Shown here one piece after another: positions 20,068-30,300 of a DNA stretch of 64,000 bases. The stretch spans positions 5,424,001 to 5,488,000 of the forward strand of contig OU015653.1 in assembly GCA_907165275.2 (NCBI GenBank), written 5' to 3'. Each line of letters starts with the position of its first letter. Position 1 is the stretch's first letter. The DNA is from Zygaena filipendulae (lineage: Eukaryota > Arthropoda > Insecta > Lepidoptera > Zygaenidae). The position numbers were made by a program, and so were the translations under genes. The notes beneath the pieces were generated by a model. The model saw nothing but the letters and a program-made list of their open reading frames with translations, was not told the origin of the DNA and did not search any database.

Positions 20068-22644
20068 TGTGTGTGTGCGTGTGTGTGTGTGTTTGTGCGT
20101 GCGTTTAAAATTAGCCAGATACGATTATATGTAGGGTTTATTATTTACTTGTAAAAAAGTCTTTAATACTTAAAGTATTTTTTGTTTATTTATGCTATTA
20201 TTTTTTTTTTTTTCTTCTCTATTAAAGTAAGTAGATAGTTTATATTTTGTAATTCAAGGGAATGCTGCTGGCGCCTGAAACACAGTTTAAACTAATTTAG
20301 GCGCTAGTGAACTAATGTAATAACATAATGGTTTTTTTTTAAGAAATAAACTTATTATTATTATTATTCTAATGTGTACACTATTGTTTTATGTTGCAAT
20401 GTTGAATAACAAAGTTACATAATGTGGACGTGTTATATAACACAAGTTATCTAACATGTTACATAGTCTGTATGCACCGTTAGTAGAAAAATATCATTGC
20501 TAGAAAAGAACTGAATGTTATAATAATATTAAAAATTGTTTTAATTTGATTAATTTTCATAATTCAACTTAGCTGATTAGACTCAGTTAAATAAAAAAAA
20601 TACCCAAATCACTATAGGTGAGCCTATAATTTTCGAAGATTTCTCCAAGATCCCATCATCAGAACCTGACTTCATGACAACGGGACCACCCCAGGAATAT
20701 ATACCCTTTAAAACAAAAAAGATTTTTTCAAATAGGTCCAGCCGTCTTTGAAGTAATCGGGTACCAAAACTACAAATAAAACTACATACAGTTATTATTA
20801 TTATTACAGTTGAATTGAGAACCTCCTCCTTTTTGGAATTCAGTTAAAAACTGTAAACTGTATGCATCTTTATCACAGATAATATAATACTATACTAGTA
20901 GCTTTGACTGTGCACACAATATTTTGTTAATGAATTATTAAGGTCGTTTATATGTTTTCCTCAGATGACATTGTCGTGTGTGTCCTGATTTGCCTTGTGC
21001 TGCTAGCAGTAATAATAGGCATTGTGATAGGGGCTCGCGCCGGTCCCCCTTCTGAGCGGCCGTTGCGTCTTGGTCGATACATGACCACTATAACTTCTTG
21101 TGGACCTGTTGAGGGGTAAGTAACTCTTGTAATGACCTTTCAGGTAGATTTTAATATTTCTTGTTATTGGTAACAAACTAACAATATTAAAAAAAAAAAA
21201 TTGTTTTTCCAGTGTACTGAATGAGGGCGTTTATAATTTCTACAGTATCCCTTATGCAAGCCCACCGATTGGAGAGAATAGATTCACCTACGCTCATCCC
21301 TTGAATAACATATCTTTGTGTTGGAATGGCACTCTGGAGACACATAAACCTGGGCCACTCTGCTTACAGTTTCTAGAAAACGGAACCATTGTTGGTGATG
21401 AAGATTGTTTGACTTTAGATATAGTAACTCCCCACGTAAGGTATGACTCTCCATTGCCTGTTGTAGTATTAATTGGAGCAAACTCACTATCAGGTGGCAT
21501 TAGCCCTGCGCAACCTTCAGCTTTATATTCTCGCACTAAAGAGGTTGTTTTTGTAAGACCTAATTTCAGGCTAGGACCATTTGGTTTTATGGCTCTAGAT
21601 ATTCTAGACACGATTTACCCACCAACATCAGGCAATTACGCACTCAGTGATCTATTAACAGCATTGAAGTGGGTACAACATAACATTGTCCATTTTGGTG
21701 GAGACCCAAAATCTGTAACCCTCTTTGGGCACAGAGCTGGGGCGACCCTCACAGCTGCGTTGACCACTGTTCATAAAGCTCACAAGCTATATTCTAGGCT
21801 TTGGTTCTCCTCCCCCTCCGTCATATTTCCCGGCGAGACTTTAGAACGGTCTGAAAAAAGCAATGAACAATTCAAACTACTGAGTAAATGCAGGGATATC
21901 GATTGTTTGCGTCATCTTTCTGCCACGGAAATCTTGTCTTCCACCCCAGATATATGGATGGGTAGTAACATTCACACTTTGCCCATGGCTGACGAATTTA
22001 AGCACTCGTGGTTAGTACTAGACGGCAATCTTCTCCGAGTTCATGCCTATGAAGCGTGGGATGCTCAAAAAGATGCTAAAGAAATGGGAAAAGATAAATT
22101 CAAACCCATGGTGTTTGGGACAACGCAACATTCCGCGCATTCTAATGTTCTGCACATGAAATATCAAAATTGGACATCTGAAATCGTAGAAGATTTAGTA
22201 AAAAACAGTGTGCTTGGGGAAAAGAATTTGACATCTTCACTGTTTACTCATTTTAATAAAACTTACGAAGGACTAGTGGAAATGATTTCGTCTATTCGTA
22301 CTCTGTGCCCTTTGGTCAGTCTCGCTCGATTGCGTTTATCTGCGCCTATGTATGTAGTAACCGGCTCAGGCGCGGGAGGTGGGATATCCGGGACGGGTCT
22401 AGCACCTATCAACGCCGATGTTGAGGCTATTCTCGGCACGTTTGAATCTGAGGTCCCGGAACAGCGTCGGTTCATGGCAGCTATGCAGCAACTATTTTAC
22501 TATTACGTTTGGCACGGAACTTTGCCTGGTCCCGAAAGTGATTTGATTGCCGTAGGCCAGGATTTGCTTCGACTTCCTGGCCTACCAGCCTGTGACTTGC
22601 TTATTCGTGAAGATATAGTACCGCGATATGCTCATGTAGATTAA
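15436..22644 (+). CDS. Nrt: Neurotactin, cholinesterase-like adhesion protein (6 coding exons)
   Basis: Single-pass type II membrane protein of neurons and epithelia; in Drosophila it is a cell-adhesion receptor (ligand Amalgam) in axon guidance. Coding exons: 15436-15717, 15798-15918, 16198-16373, 17086-17155, 20965-21115, 21213-22644, phase-consistent, 743 aa. The start ATG lies 2 bp inside an exon beginning at a TTTTAG acceptor, so 5' UTR exons lie upstream. The cytoplasmic N-terminus (1-216) is charged and includes KPKFIPIGAIKMPGFFTR. A transmembrane helix follows (about 219-239, VVCVLICLVLLAVIIGIVIG). The ectodomain (about 265-743) is carboxylesterase-like: IPYASPPIG, GDEDCLTLDI, GNYALSDLLTALKWV. 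The nucleophile elbow reads GHRAG (residue 441), with Arg replacing the catalytic Ser, so it is not an active esterase. Neurotactin is favoured over neuroligin or gliotactin by the long N-terminal cytoplasmic tail. Confidence 0.93.
16580..17035. mobile_element. Older fold-back MITE split by a younger relative
   Basis: The left arm (about 16580-16650, with TTTTAATGATTACTTAATTT and ACTACCACACTCA) and right arm (about 16893-17035, with AGTGCAGTAGTTTTGTTTTA and TTAGGTAATCATTAAAAC) are diverged inverted copies of each other. They resemble the 237-bp family, and the 237-bp copy at 16652-16888 sits between them. In an Nrt intron. Confidence 0.65.
16652..16888 (+). mobile_element. 237-bp fold-back MITE, copy 1
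   Basis: Begins CGGCCGCACTCAGAGTCGAC and ends GTCGACTCTGAGTGCGGCGG. Inverted repeats run inward over most of the element, so the whole unit can form one long hairpin. It is inserted in an older relative, in an Nrt intron. Flanking trinucleotides are TCA and TAA. Confidence 0.85.
17692..17928 (+). mobile_element. 237-bp fold-back MITE, copy 2
   Basis: Same termini, length and orientation as copy 1, in the next Nrt intron. Flanked by ATA on both sides, a possible 3-bp target duplication. Confidence 0.85.
17936..18377 (+). repeat. 442-bp direct tandem duplication, unit 1
   Basis: The block from ATAAAATGCAACATCGTAG to GAGGATTAAAATTATTAT recurs with an offset of exactly 451 bp. I saw no difference between the units when reading them side by side. 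The inside contains an (ATA)n tract and a stretch resembling a LINE 3' tail (TTATTGCCATCAAAAAGGTG). Confidence 0.9.
18387..18828 (+). repeat. 442-bp direct tandem duplication, unit 2
   Basis: Second unit of the duplication, separated from unit 1 by the 9 bases TAGATATAG. In Nrt intron 4. Confidence 0.9.
18859..19210 (+). repeat. Long direct repeat A (LTR-like arrangement)
   Basis: Contains TTGTTCTCCCAGAAGGAGCA, TTCGATTCCTGCTTCTCATC, CACACCTTGGGCAAATTTCA and AGTCAGGTGGGGGGTGCTC, all repeated in the same order at 19533-19871. The ~320 bp between the copies has AAAATGGCGG/GGCCGCC motifs and no coding signature. It could be a decayed LTR or satellite-like element. Confidence 0.65.
19533..19871 (+). 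repeat. Long direct repeat B (LTR-like arrangement)
   Basis: Second copy of the repeat at 18859-19210, about 671 bp downstream, with roughly one substitution per 10-15 bases. Weak open frames across 19157-19949 follow the repeat structure and are not supported as genes. Confidence 0.65.
20037..20104. repeat. GT dinucleotide microsatellite
   Basis: Nearly uninterrupted (GT)n with a few GC or AT changes, in Nrt intron 4. Confidence 0.95.
20618..20850 (-). repeat. ACCGACTTCC-type dispersed repeat, exon look-alike
   Basis: Follows a good CACTATAG acceptor and includes AGATCCCATCATCAGAACC and, at the right end, GAACCTCCTCCTTTTTGGAA, the reverse of the family at 4236-4480. No in-phase donor links it to the next Nrt exon, whereas exon 4 (ending 17155) joins exon 5 (starting 20965) in phase without it. 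So it is treated as an intronic repeat. Confidence 0.65.
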
Positions 22645-22718
22645 ACACAATATGTGACTACAAATACGTACTTACACGAGTCATTCCCATTCGGCTTTCC
22701 AGACGGCAACTGTGATCC

Positions 22719-22724
22719 AATAAA
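22719..22724 (+). promoter_or_regulatory. Nrt polyadenylation signal
   Basis: A canonical AATAAA 75 bp past the Nrt stop codon, followed by a T-rich stretch. It is the first consensus signal downstream. Confidence 0.7.
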
Positions 22725-23081
22725 CTGGTTTTTTATAGCATTCACGTCTCGCCCATTTTATTATTTTGTGTGATAAATATCATAAATATATTAATAAGTC
22801 TGACTACAACAACACTGCAAGATGATGAGAGATGTATTAGTTTTAATGCTTAACCTTGATTAGGGTTCTCTTTCGAATCGATAGGTTTTTCCCGCTACAA
22901 AGGTGAAATAACTTTTTTTAGAGGTTGCGGTATTTGTATTTTACGTTGTACTCCTCAAAGCCCACCGAAAGATGAAAATTACACTGAATAAATTGTATAA
23001 TACAAATAAATGAATAAATTGCATAGTACAAAATCTATAAAAAGCATTGTATTGTACTTTGTACCTATTCAATGGGATGGT

Positions 23082-23391
23082 TGACTAAAAATTGTTTTTA
23101 GTCCGGTTTGTGAATTAATAAAAAATGTTGGACACTTATTTTTATTTTTTTACGTCATCACTAAATAACGGCGATACATTGAGTTGAAATTTCTTGTGAC
23201 GTCACTATCCGGTGTAGTTTGTATGGGGCTCATAGCGGTTGACGTCACGAGCCCCCACCCTTAATTGTAATGCGCTTTATTTATGTATATTTTCATTAAT
23301 TTGAAAAAGCAAAAAATACGTGTCTATTTTTTATTTTCTAACTAACGGACTAATTAGAATTTTGATTTTCAAAAGTCGTCAACATCCCTAT
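23082..23391 (+). mobile_element. TGACGTCA-bearing MITE, copy 2
   Basis: Runs from the TTTTTAGTCCGG block to ACGGACTAATTAGAATTTTG. TAGTCCG and CGGACTA are inverted at the ends, with GACACTTATTTTT and AAAAATACGTGTC further in. It contains two TGACGTCA palindromes (23197 and about 23240). Confidence 0.75.
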
Positions 23392-23932
23392 TGGCTATTA
23401 TGCTGGTTTAATTTCCAGTTTGTAGAATAATATCTGAACCAATGATTTACATTTAAATAGCTTTAGTTATTATTTAAACTTATTTATTTAATAATACCCA
23501 TTTACGAATAATAATTTGCAGAATGGTACTTTCATAAAAAAATCAGCTCTCTTAGAGGTTGAATATCTAGAAACCCTTGTGCTTGCCTAATTAAAAGGAA
23601 GCTTTGCTGGATTTCAAGTATCTTAACTCAGCGGTTTGATCTGGCTGTAGGTTGATGAAACAATCAGTCGAGACATATATTTATATGTATAGATTGTGTA
23701 GGTGTACTGTGTCTATCGTCAACATTTTTTTAAGATCTTACGTATATAAGCTGAATCACATCAGCAGGTTTAGACTTAGGTTGAAAAAACTAAAAATATT
23801 AAGAAATACCTAATTAGGCTTTTAAAATGCTAATTCCTTTTAGATTCAATTCTGTATGGCTAAATTGTGTATAGTTCATATTTTAAGATCTCCTAAATTG
23901 AAACTCATCAGTAAACATGCTAATAGTAGATG

Positions 23933-23976
23933 CATGGACCAATTAAACTAGATTAAACTAGTTTAATTGGTCCATG
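23933..23976. repeat. Perfect hairpin, 19-bp arms
   Basis: CATGGACCAATTAAACTAG and its exact inverse CTAGTTTAATTGGTCCATG flank the 6 bases ATTAAA. Confidence 0.85.
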
Positions 23977-24738
23977 GTAGATGTAATTTTTTTTACAAAC
24001 TAAAACGATTTTTATACAATAAGACTTATTTAAGATTTTTAGCTTTTACTATCTTCAGAAGATTACAATAAATCACTAACGTGAGAATATACAGATATTG
24101 CCAAAAATATGATTTATCAAATTATGCAAAATTTCATCGGTTTAATTGCATTGTCTAGCTTCTTAAGCCGAGATTTCAATTTACTTATCTTTTTGATGCA
24201 TTTTATAGTTTTTTATAATATTTTATCAGTAAGGCAACTGATAGAAGGTAGTGTATAAACGTTTTATACCTTTTGTATATTAGCGAATAAGGCAAGTATC
24301 GTTTGGTGTACCTACTTTTTAACTATACCAAATGTCATGAAGTACCGTCTTTATCGTAGGGCTAAGTAGGTATAATGTTAGCGGTTCTTCGTTGTATGTT
24401 TTTAAGGTCGAGATTTAATTGTGCATAGCGACGTATATTGTAAGAATCAGATCACAATTCACAACGCATCGTTATTGTCTTTGGGCCAAAAACACGTACT
24501 CAGAACGGTTTCAACGGTCCTAATTCAGTGCATCGGATTTGTGTAAAAAGACCGCAGTTTTGATAATAATATGTATTAAGAAATTGTAAGGTCACCAACG
24601 CTTTTCTTGACATTTTCTATCATAATACTTCCAAGCTATCTAAACTATCTTGTTTTTCTCTATCTCACAGCATTTGCTTTTAAGACGTGTGTTTTGTTTT
24701 TGTAGTTTAGTTTTTTTCTTTTGGTAGCAGCAGTCTAA

Positions 24739-24975
24739 CCGCCGCACTCAGAGTCGACTTTAATGATTACTTAGTTAAGTATAGATTTTTAAAACAAAAC
24801 TGCCGCAATCAGACAAGTTTAATAAATTAATGTTAATTGGCATTTAACTAATTAAGTTACATCTCATTAAATACCAACTAACATAAATTTACTGAACGTC
24901 TCTGATTGCGGCAATTTTGTTTTAAAAATCTATACTTAACTAAGTAATCATTAAAGTCGACTCTGAGTGCGGCCG
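24739..24975 (-). mobile_element. 237-bp fold-back MITE, copy 3
   Basis: Starts CCGCCGCACTCAGAGTCGAC and ends CTGAGTGCGGCCG, so it is inverted relative to copies 1, 2 and 4. Exactly the same length. Intergenic. Confidence 0.85.
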
Positions 24976-25632
24976 TTAGTACGGCTATAGATGGACACAG
25001 ATAAGCAATAACATGTTAACCCACAAAGTTAAGTTATCGATCCAGAACGGTTTATTGAAAGTTAAGGAACGTTTTTTAACTATGTGTTTACCTTATTACA
25101 TTGCTTAAATATGTAACTAAATATTGAACATAAAAAATGTTGATACAAAATGGCGCTCCTACTTTTAAAACACGATTTACTCAAAATTTCTCCAGTGTGG
25201 GTTAATACACTATTGCTTATCTATGTCCAGATGTTAATATGAGAGTAAATAGTCAAAGTACCTATCTACACCTAGCATTTATTAATATTCCTATCCCCTT
25301 CATTTAAGTTTCGATAGAAAGTCATCAATCAAAACAATTTTGAAACGGACTGATTCACAATATATATAGTGATTTATTTAAGTCTGATTTAACCAGTGAT
25401 ATTATGGGATCTTTTTATTTTTATACTGTAGAAAATACTAGTATGTAGCTAAGCTTAAATTGATCGTAACGTATTGTAACAGTTTTGTTTTAGGAAATTA
25501 GAATATCAATCAACATTTCTTGCCAAAAATGCTTTATTTATTTTATTGATGCACTATTTGATAATATGTTGCGTATTTTTAATTCGACATTAAATACATG
25601 TGAGTTTGAAATTTGTTTTTGTTGTATTACCC

Positions 25633-25667
25633 CATGGACCAATAAAACTAAGTTTAATTGGTCCATT
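25633..25667. repeat. Hairpin related to 23933-23976
   Basis: ATGGACCAATAAAACT and AGTTTAATTGGTCCAT are near-perfect inverted arms of the same sequence family as the hairpin 1.7 kb to the left, here with almost no loop. Confidence 0.7.
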
Positions 25668-25924
25668 TATTACCCTTAATTTCAACAAAGACGCCATTGA
25701 TGAATGATCTCCTCTGCCAAAACTAGTAGATACGTGTAAGTAGGTAGGTACGTACGTGTTTTTCTTTCTGCGCGGCGGCCGCGGCCCTATGCGTTCGTTA
25801 CCTGTTACCTCAACATTGCGTTGCGCCTATGCATGGCATCTCTTTTCGGTTAGTCTTATTTAAAATCTATGAATTTCATTCAAACTTAAATCATTGGTCG
25901 ACATAATATTTTATACTATAGTAA

Positions 25925-26165
25925 CGCTGTCCCGCGCGGTTTCACCCGCGATAGTTTCGAAGTTCCCGCGGAATTGTTCCATACAAACTTTGCAACCCCT
26001 TTTCACTACCGTAGGGGTTGAATTTTCAAAAACCCTTTCTATCAGATGCCTACGTCCGCGTCATACAAAGAACACAGCCTCCAAGTTTCAGGTCTCTACG
26101 ATCAGCGGTTTAGGCTGTGCGTTGATCCATCAGTCATTCAGGACAAAGCATTGTATATGTACAGA
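25925..26165 (+). repeat. CCCGCG-type retroposon tail
   Basis: Begins ACGCTGTCCCGCGCGGTTTC and continues through GTTCCCGCGGAATTGTTCC, AGGGGTTGAATTTTCAAAAA and GGTTTAGGCTGTGCGTTGAT. This is a variant of the dispersed CCCGCG repeats with a different tail. Confidence 0.6.
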
Positions 26166-27325
26166 TTATTATCTTTGATTTTATTTACGCGTGTTCTATT
26201 TGAATATACAAAAAAGAACACTTTTTTGTGAAATTGATTCCGTCACTTTTCTTGATATTTCCTTTTTTGTTGATACGTACCTAATGAATAAAAGTAGGGT
26301 GCGCCTTGTCGCGGCGAGTGTCTGGCTCGGTGGCTGTGTGAGCGTAAGGGATGCCTATTCGCTTTCCCGACGCGTTCGAATCTTTTTATAAAACTTGCGA
26401 CCTCGCAAATCGCCCGAAATGGTTGTTGTAAATTACCTAATGACTGTTGTCTCACCCTTTTGCTATACGAATTTGGCCAAAATAATAAAGTGTGTCTACT
26501 TGTCTAGATATGCCACGTTATCATGACGCCCTATAACTGAACGCGGGTCAGGGGTAGGCAGAGAAGGCACATATAAAGTCTGTTCACTCAAGTTTTAGTC
26601 ATCTTGGAAACAACCTACATTTTTAAATTATCGTCTACGATTTAACTGTTTCGGGTTATAAACACTGATCATAGAATAAAGTACCTATACCAGGAGTCAC
26701 TGATTAAATGGCAGGTGACCGAAAGCTGCAGCACTAGCAACGCGTATGTGCTGGATGTGGCTTCGACCACTTAAAATTTTGGTAAGCTTAAAATAAACGA
26801 TACTGTCACGACTCACGCTTAATTCATGGTTTTATTTAGGCACACATCAAAACATGATCGAAACAAACGTTAACACAAACAAACATTTTCCAATCGAATA
26901 AAAACATGATAACATTTAGTACCTACTGACTCAACTATCAAGAAAATAAATTACCTACCTATAATTATTCATACAACATGAGTCAGAAAGGGGATACAAG
27001 AGACTGATAACTGCACTTAATTAATTTTTATTTAGGATAAATCTGACCTCGAGCAATAACTTCAAATTTAAAGAAAGCAACTTTGCAAAAACTGTAAACA
27101 AGATGTTATATGTAGTAAAGGAATATCATTGATTCCTAGACGTATTCGCCTTTCTGACTAATATTGGAAAATATCTAAAAAAAATGAGTAGGTACCTTAA
27201 AAGATTTTTACTAAAATGAAAGGGATAAGTACTCGTTTTCTACAAAATATTACGCTTAATTACAGGTACGTGGAGTCATAAATATCAAATTTGAACAATA
27301 AATTAAATACTTCTCATCTAGATTT

Positions 27326-30300
27326 TTAGTGATTGCGTTCCCTTAGCGGAGACACAAGAGTTAGTGAGTTTTCTTTGCCAATTTTATGAACTTTTCTTAA
27401 AGCAGATGGTGATTTTGGTATGTGTTGCTGGTTTTCCAAATCTTTCTTCATTTTGTCAATGATTGACGATTGTTTAGCCACGGTCATGGTTAACTCCTCA
27501 TTTTCCTGACGAAGCAGCGAAAGTTCCACTACCAATGACTGTTGGTCCTGAATCTGTAAAAAATATTTCCCATTTATCATAGTACCTATACAATCCCTAC
27601 GGAGGCTACAAATTATCCGTTTATCTCAAGCCATAAATACAATGTCGGGACTGGGGACTTAGTATCAATTAATTTAGTACGCGCCTATGGATTTGTTGGA
27701 TTTGTCAGGGCGTCAGGGGAAATACAAAAAAAGGCCATTGAAAGACTCTTAACAATATGATCCGTCAGCGCATCAACAACTAGCCCTCGCGCTCAATTGT
27801 CATGACATTTTTTATCCCATACAAAATGCGTATGAAAACTGAGCGCGATATTGAAATTTTTCAAATGGGCGTGGACGGTAAAATCTGAAACTGGAGTAAT
27901 ATTTAATGAAAATTTCCCCAAGGGGTTAACGGGACACCGATTTTAATAAAAACCTGAAATTCTTCAATGCATTTAAACGGGTACCGGACCCTAAAAAGAA
28001 CGGCACATTTCATAGATTAGAGGGTGAATGGATAGCTCCTGTGCGACACATTTCAAGTTTCTGTTGTAGATGACTTTTTTTTTAGTATAGACTTCAAATA
28101 CTAAGGTTAATAGTCGTCATAAGTCGTCACCATAAAAACCCTACCTGTTGGCAAAATCTTCGATTTTCGTTTTCAAGGCGTGCAATTTCAGCAGACGCTT
28201 GCACCAGCAAGACACGGGACTGCTCTGCAGCCGCGGTGGCTACGCCTGCGTGCTCCTTTGCTAGTTCACACAACATTTCTTTCTTCTCAACCTACAACAA
28301 ATAAAATGTAACGTTGGCAGGAGATACGACGAGCAGGGGCCCGAAAACATCATCACTTACTTATGCAACAAAAAGTAAAATTTTTAAGGCGTTATTATGT
28401 TAAAACCTAGCTCCACTCATTAACCCACTATAAAATCCCGTAAACCGACGTCAAGCCAGAACCTCAGACCAAATAAAAACTAAAAACGGAACGTCTCGAA
28501 CAACGAAGTGAAGCGGTTGCGTATGTATGTGGTGATTAGGAAAGTGTATGGATTTGCAAAGTTTACTTAGGATTTATGGTGTCTTTTTCTTGTAAGTGTG
28601 TGCGTGTTTCTGTGTACGTGCACGGCGACGATCGATGGTGTCTTTTTCCTGGCTTCCCTTGTTTGTTCTACGCGTTCCGTCTTTAGTTTTTATTTGGTCT
28701 GAGGCCAGAACTAGGTGATAGGCTAAGTAAGTCATAACAGCTGTTAACAGAAAAATATAAAAATCTTTGCTATACCTATTTAAAAAGGACAGTCATTGAA
28801 AACTGACGAAAGCAATAATTTTGAAAACTTCATTGGCAAAAACTTAAATTTTAAGCAGTAGTTTTCAGAAATACTATTCAGGATTACACAGTAAGAATTA
28901 AGAAGAAAATTGAAAAAAAAGTTAAAGTTTGTAGCAAAAGGAGTTAAAGAACAGGGTGTAAATTATAAATTTTAAAGATTATTTTTTTACGTTTTTCTAT
29001 TAAGTTATGACTTCGCCTATCACCCGGTTCTGGCTTGACTTCGATTTACGAGACAGCCTGTATACACAATCGTAATAATATATAGTTATTTTAAATATTT
29101 TTTTTTAATAGAATAGAATACTTTTTATTTGTACACCAAAATAATTTTACAAACTTCAAAATTAAGGCATACAAAAGGCGGTTTTATCGCTTTACTTGCG
29201 ATCTCTTCCAGACAACCTTTCGGTGCACAGGACAAAAACAAAAGATTTATATTATAATTTGGTTATACCTAATATATATAAAAATGAATTGCTGTTCGTT
29301 AGTCTGGTTAAAACTCGAGAATAGCTGGACCGATTTGGCTCATTTTGATCTTGAAAGATTCGTGGAAGTACAGGGAAGGTTTAAACGGTGAGAAGTTGGG
29401 AGTTCATGCGGGAATTCCGAAACTCACGCGGGTGAAACCGCGGGGCACAGCTAGTACCTAATATATATCATAAAATAATATAAAAGAGAGAATGTATCTA
29501 CAGGGTGAAAAAATACTACATTATTGACCATCGGTATTGATATCGGCGGCGACTTGGTCAGCAATACAAACCCATCCTAACCTACAATGATACTTTTTTT
29601 ATGTCATAGGGGGCAAACAGGCAGGTGGTAGGTACACCTGATGGTAAGTGATTACCGCCGCCCATGTACATCTGCAACACCAGAAGGCATGCAGGTACGT
29701 TGCCGACCTGGGGTGGGGATGGGAACTGGCTTTCAAGTGAGGCTGTCGGAACACACCACACCGTTAGGTGCTTGGCGACAGATTTACAACTTGAAGATAG
29801 TAGCTAGTCAGCCGGGCACTAGAAAGTGCCCTACCACCTTGTTATGGTTTCCTCACGATGTTTGCTTAAGCTAGTGGTTACATTTCGACAGGTACAATAT
29901 ATTTCGAATTTTTATTACACAATTTTATGGGAACCCTACATAATATTATAATTATAATTATGATAATATGGCTAAACCTTCTTGTCCAAATGTAATGTAA
30001 TGTTGTAATCTATTGTTTATCACTGTTGGTTTTATGAATAAAATAAAAATAAAAAAAATCACGAAACGTTCACGTTTATACGATATGCTGTTTTAGCTGG
30101 TCATATCATGGCTTATAAATCTTGCTTGGTAGGTAGGTATAATCCATGAAGAGTAGAAGTCAGCTAAGAAATTATTGCATGGAGTTCCCGGGGAACTGCT
30201 AAATTTGTGCGGGTAAAACTGCTGATGCTAGTGTTTGATATACACCTTAAAAACATTACTCTATCTTCAAATGGTACTCTTACCAGGCCCAAAGAAGTTT

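Larger units (their letters stand above)
22645..27325. other. Nrt to HMMR-like intergenic region (tail to tail)
   Basis: Both flanking genes end here. No gene is supported. It holds the Nrt polyadenylation signal, a TGACGTCA MITE (23082), two related hairpins (23933 and 25633), a 237-bp fold-back MITE (24739) and a retroposon tail (25925-26160). The rest is AT-rich and unremarkable. Open frames near 25.9-26.4 kb coincide with repeat sequence. Confidence 0.65.

Noticed and set aside
20618..20735. Possible extra Nrt exon after a good acceptor (GTGAGCCTATAATTTTCG...)
   Set aside because: The only GT in a usable place leaves the wrong phase for the next exon (a stop forms), whereas exons ending 17155 and starting 20965 join perfectly. 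The sequence also matches a dispersed repeat seen in reverse at 4236-4480.
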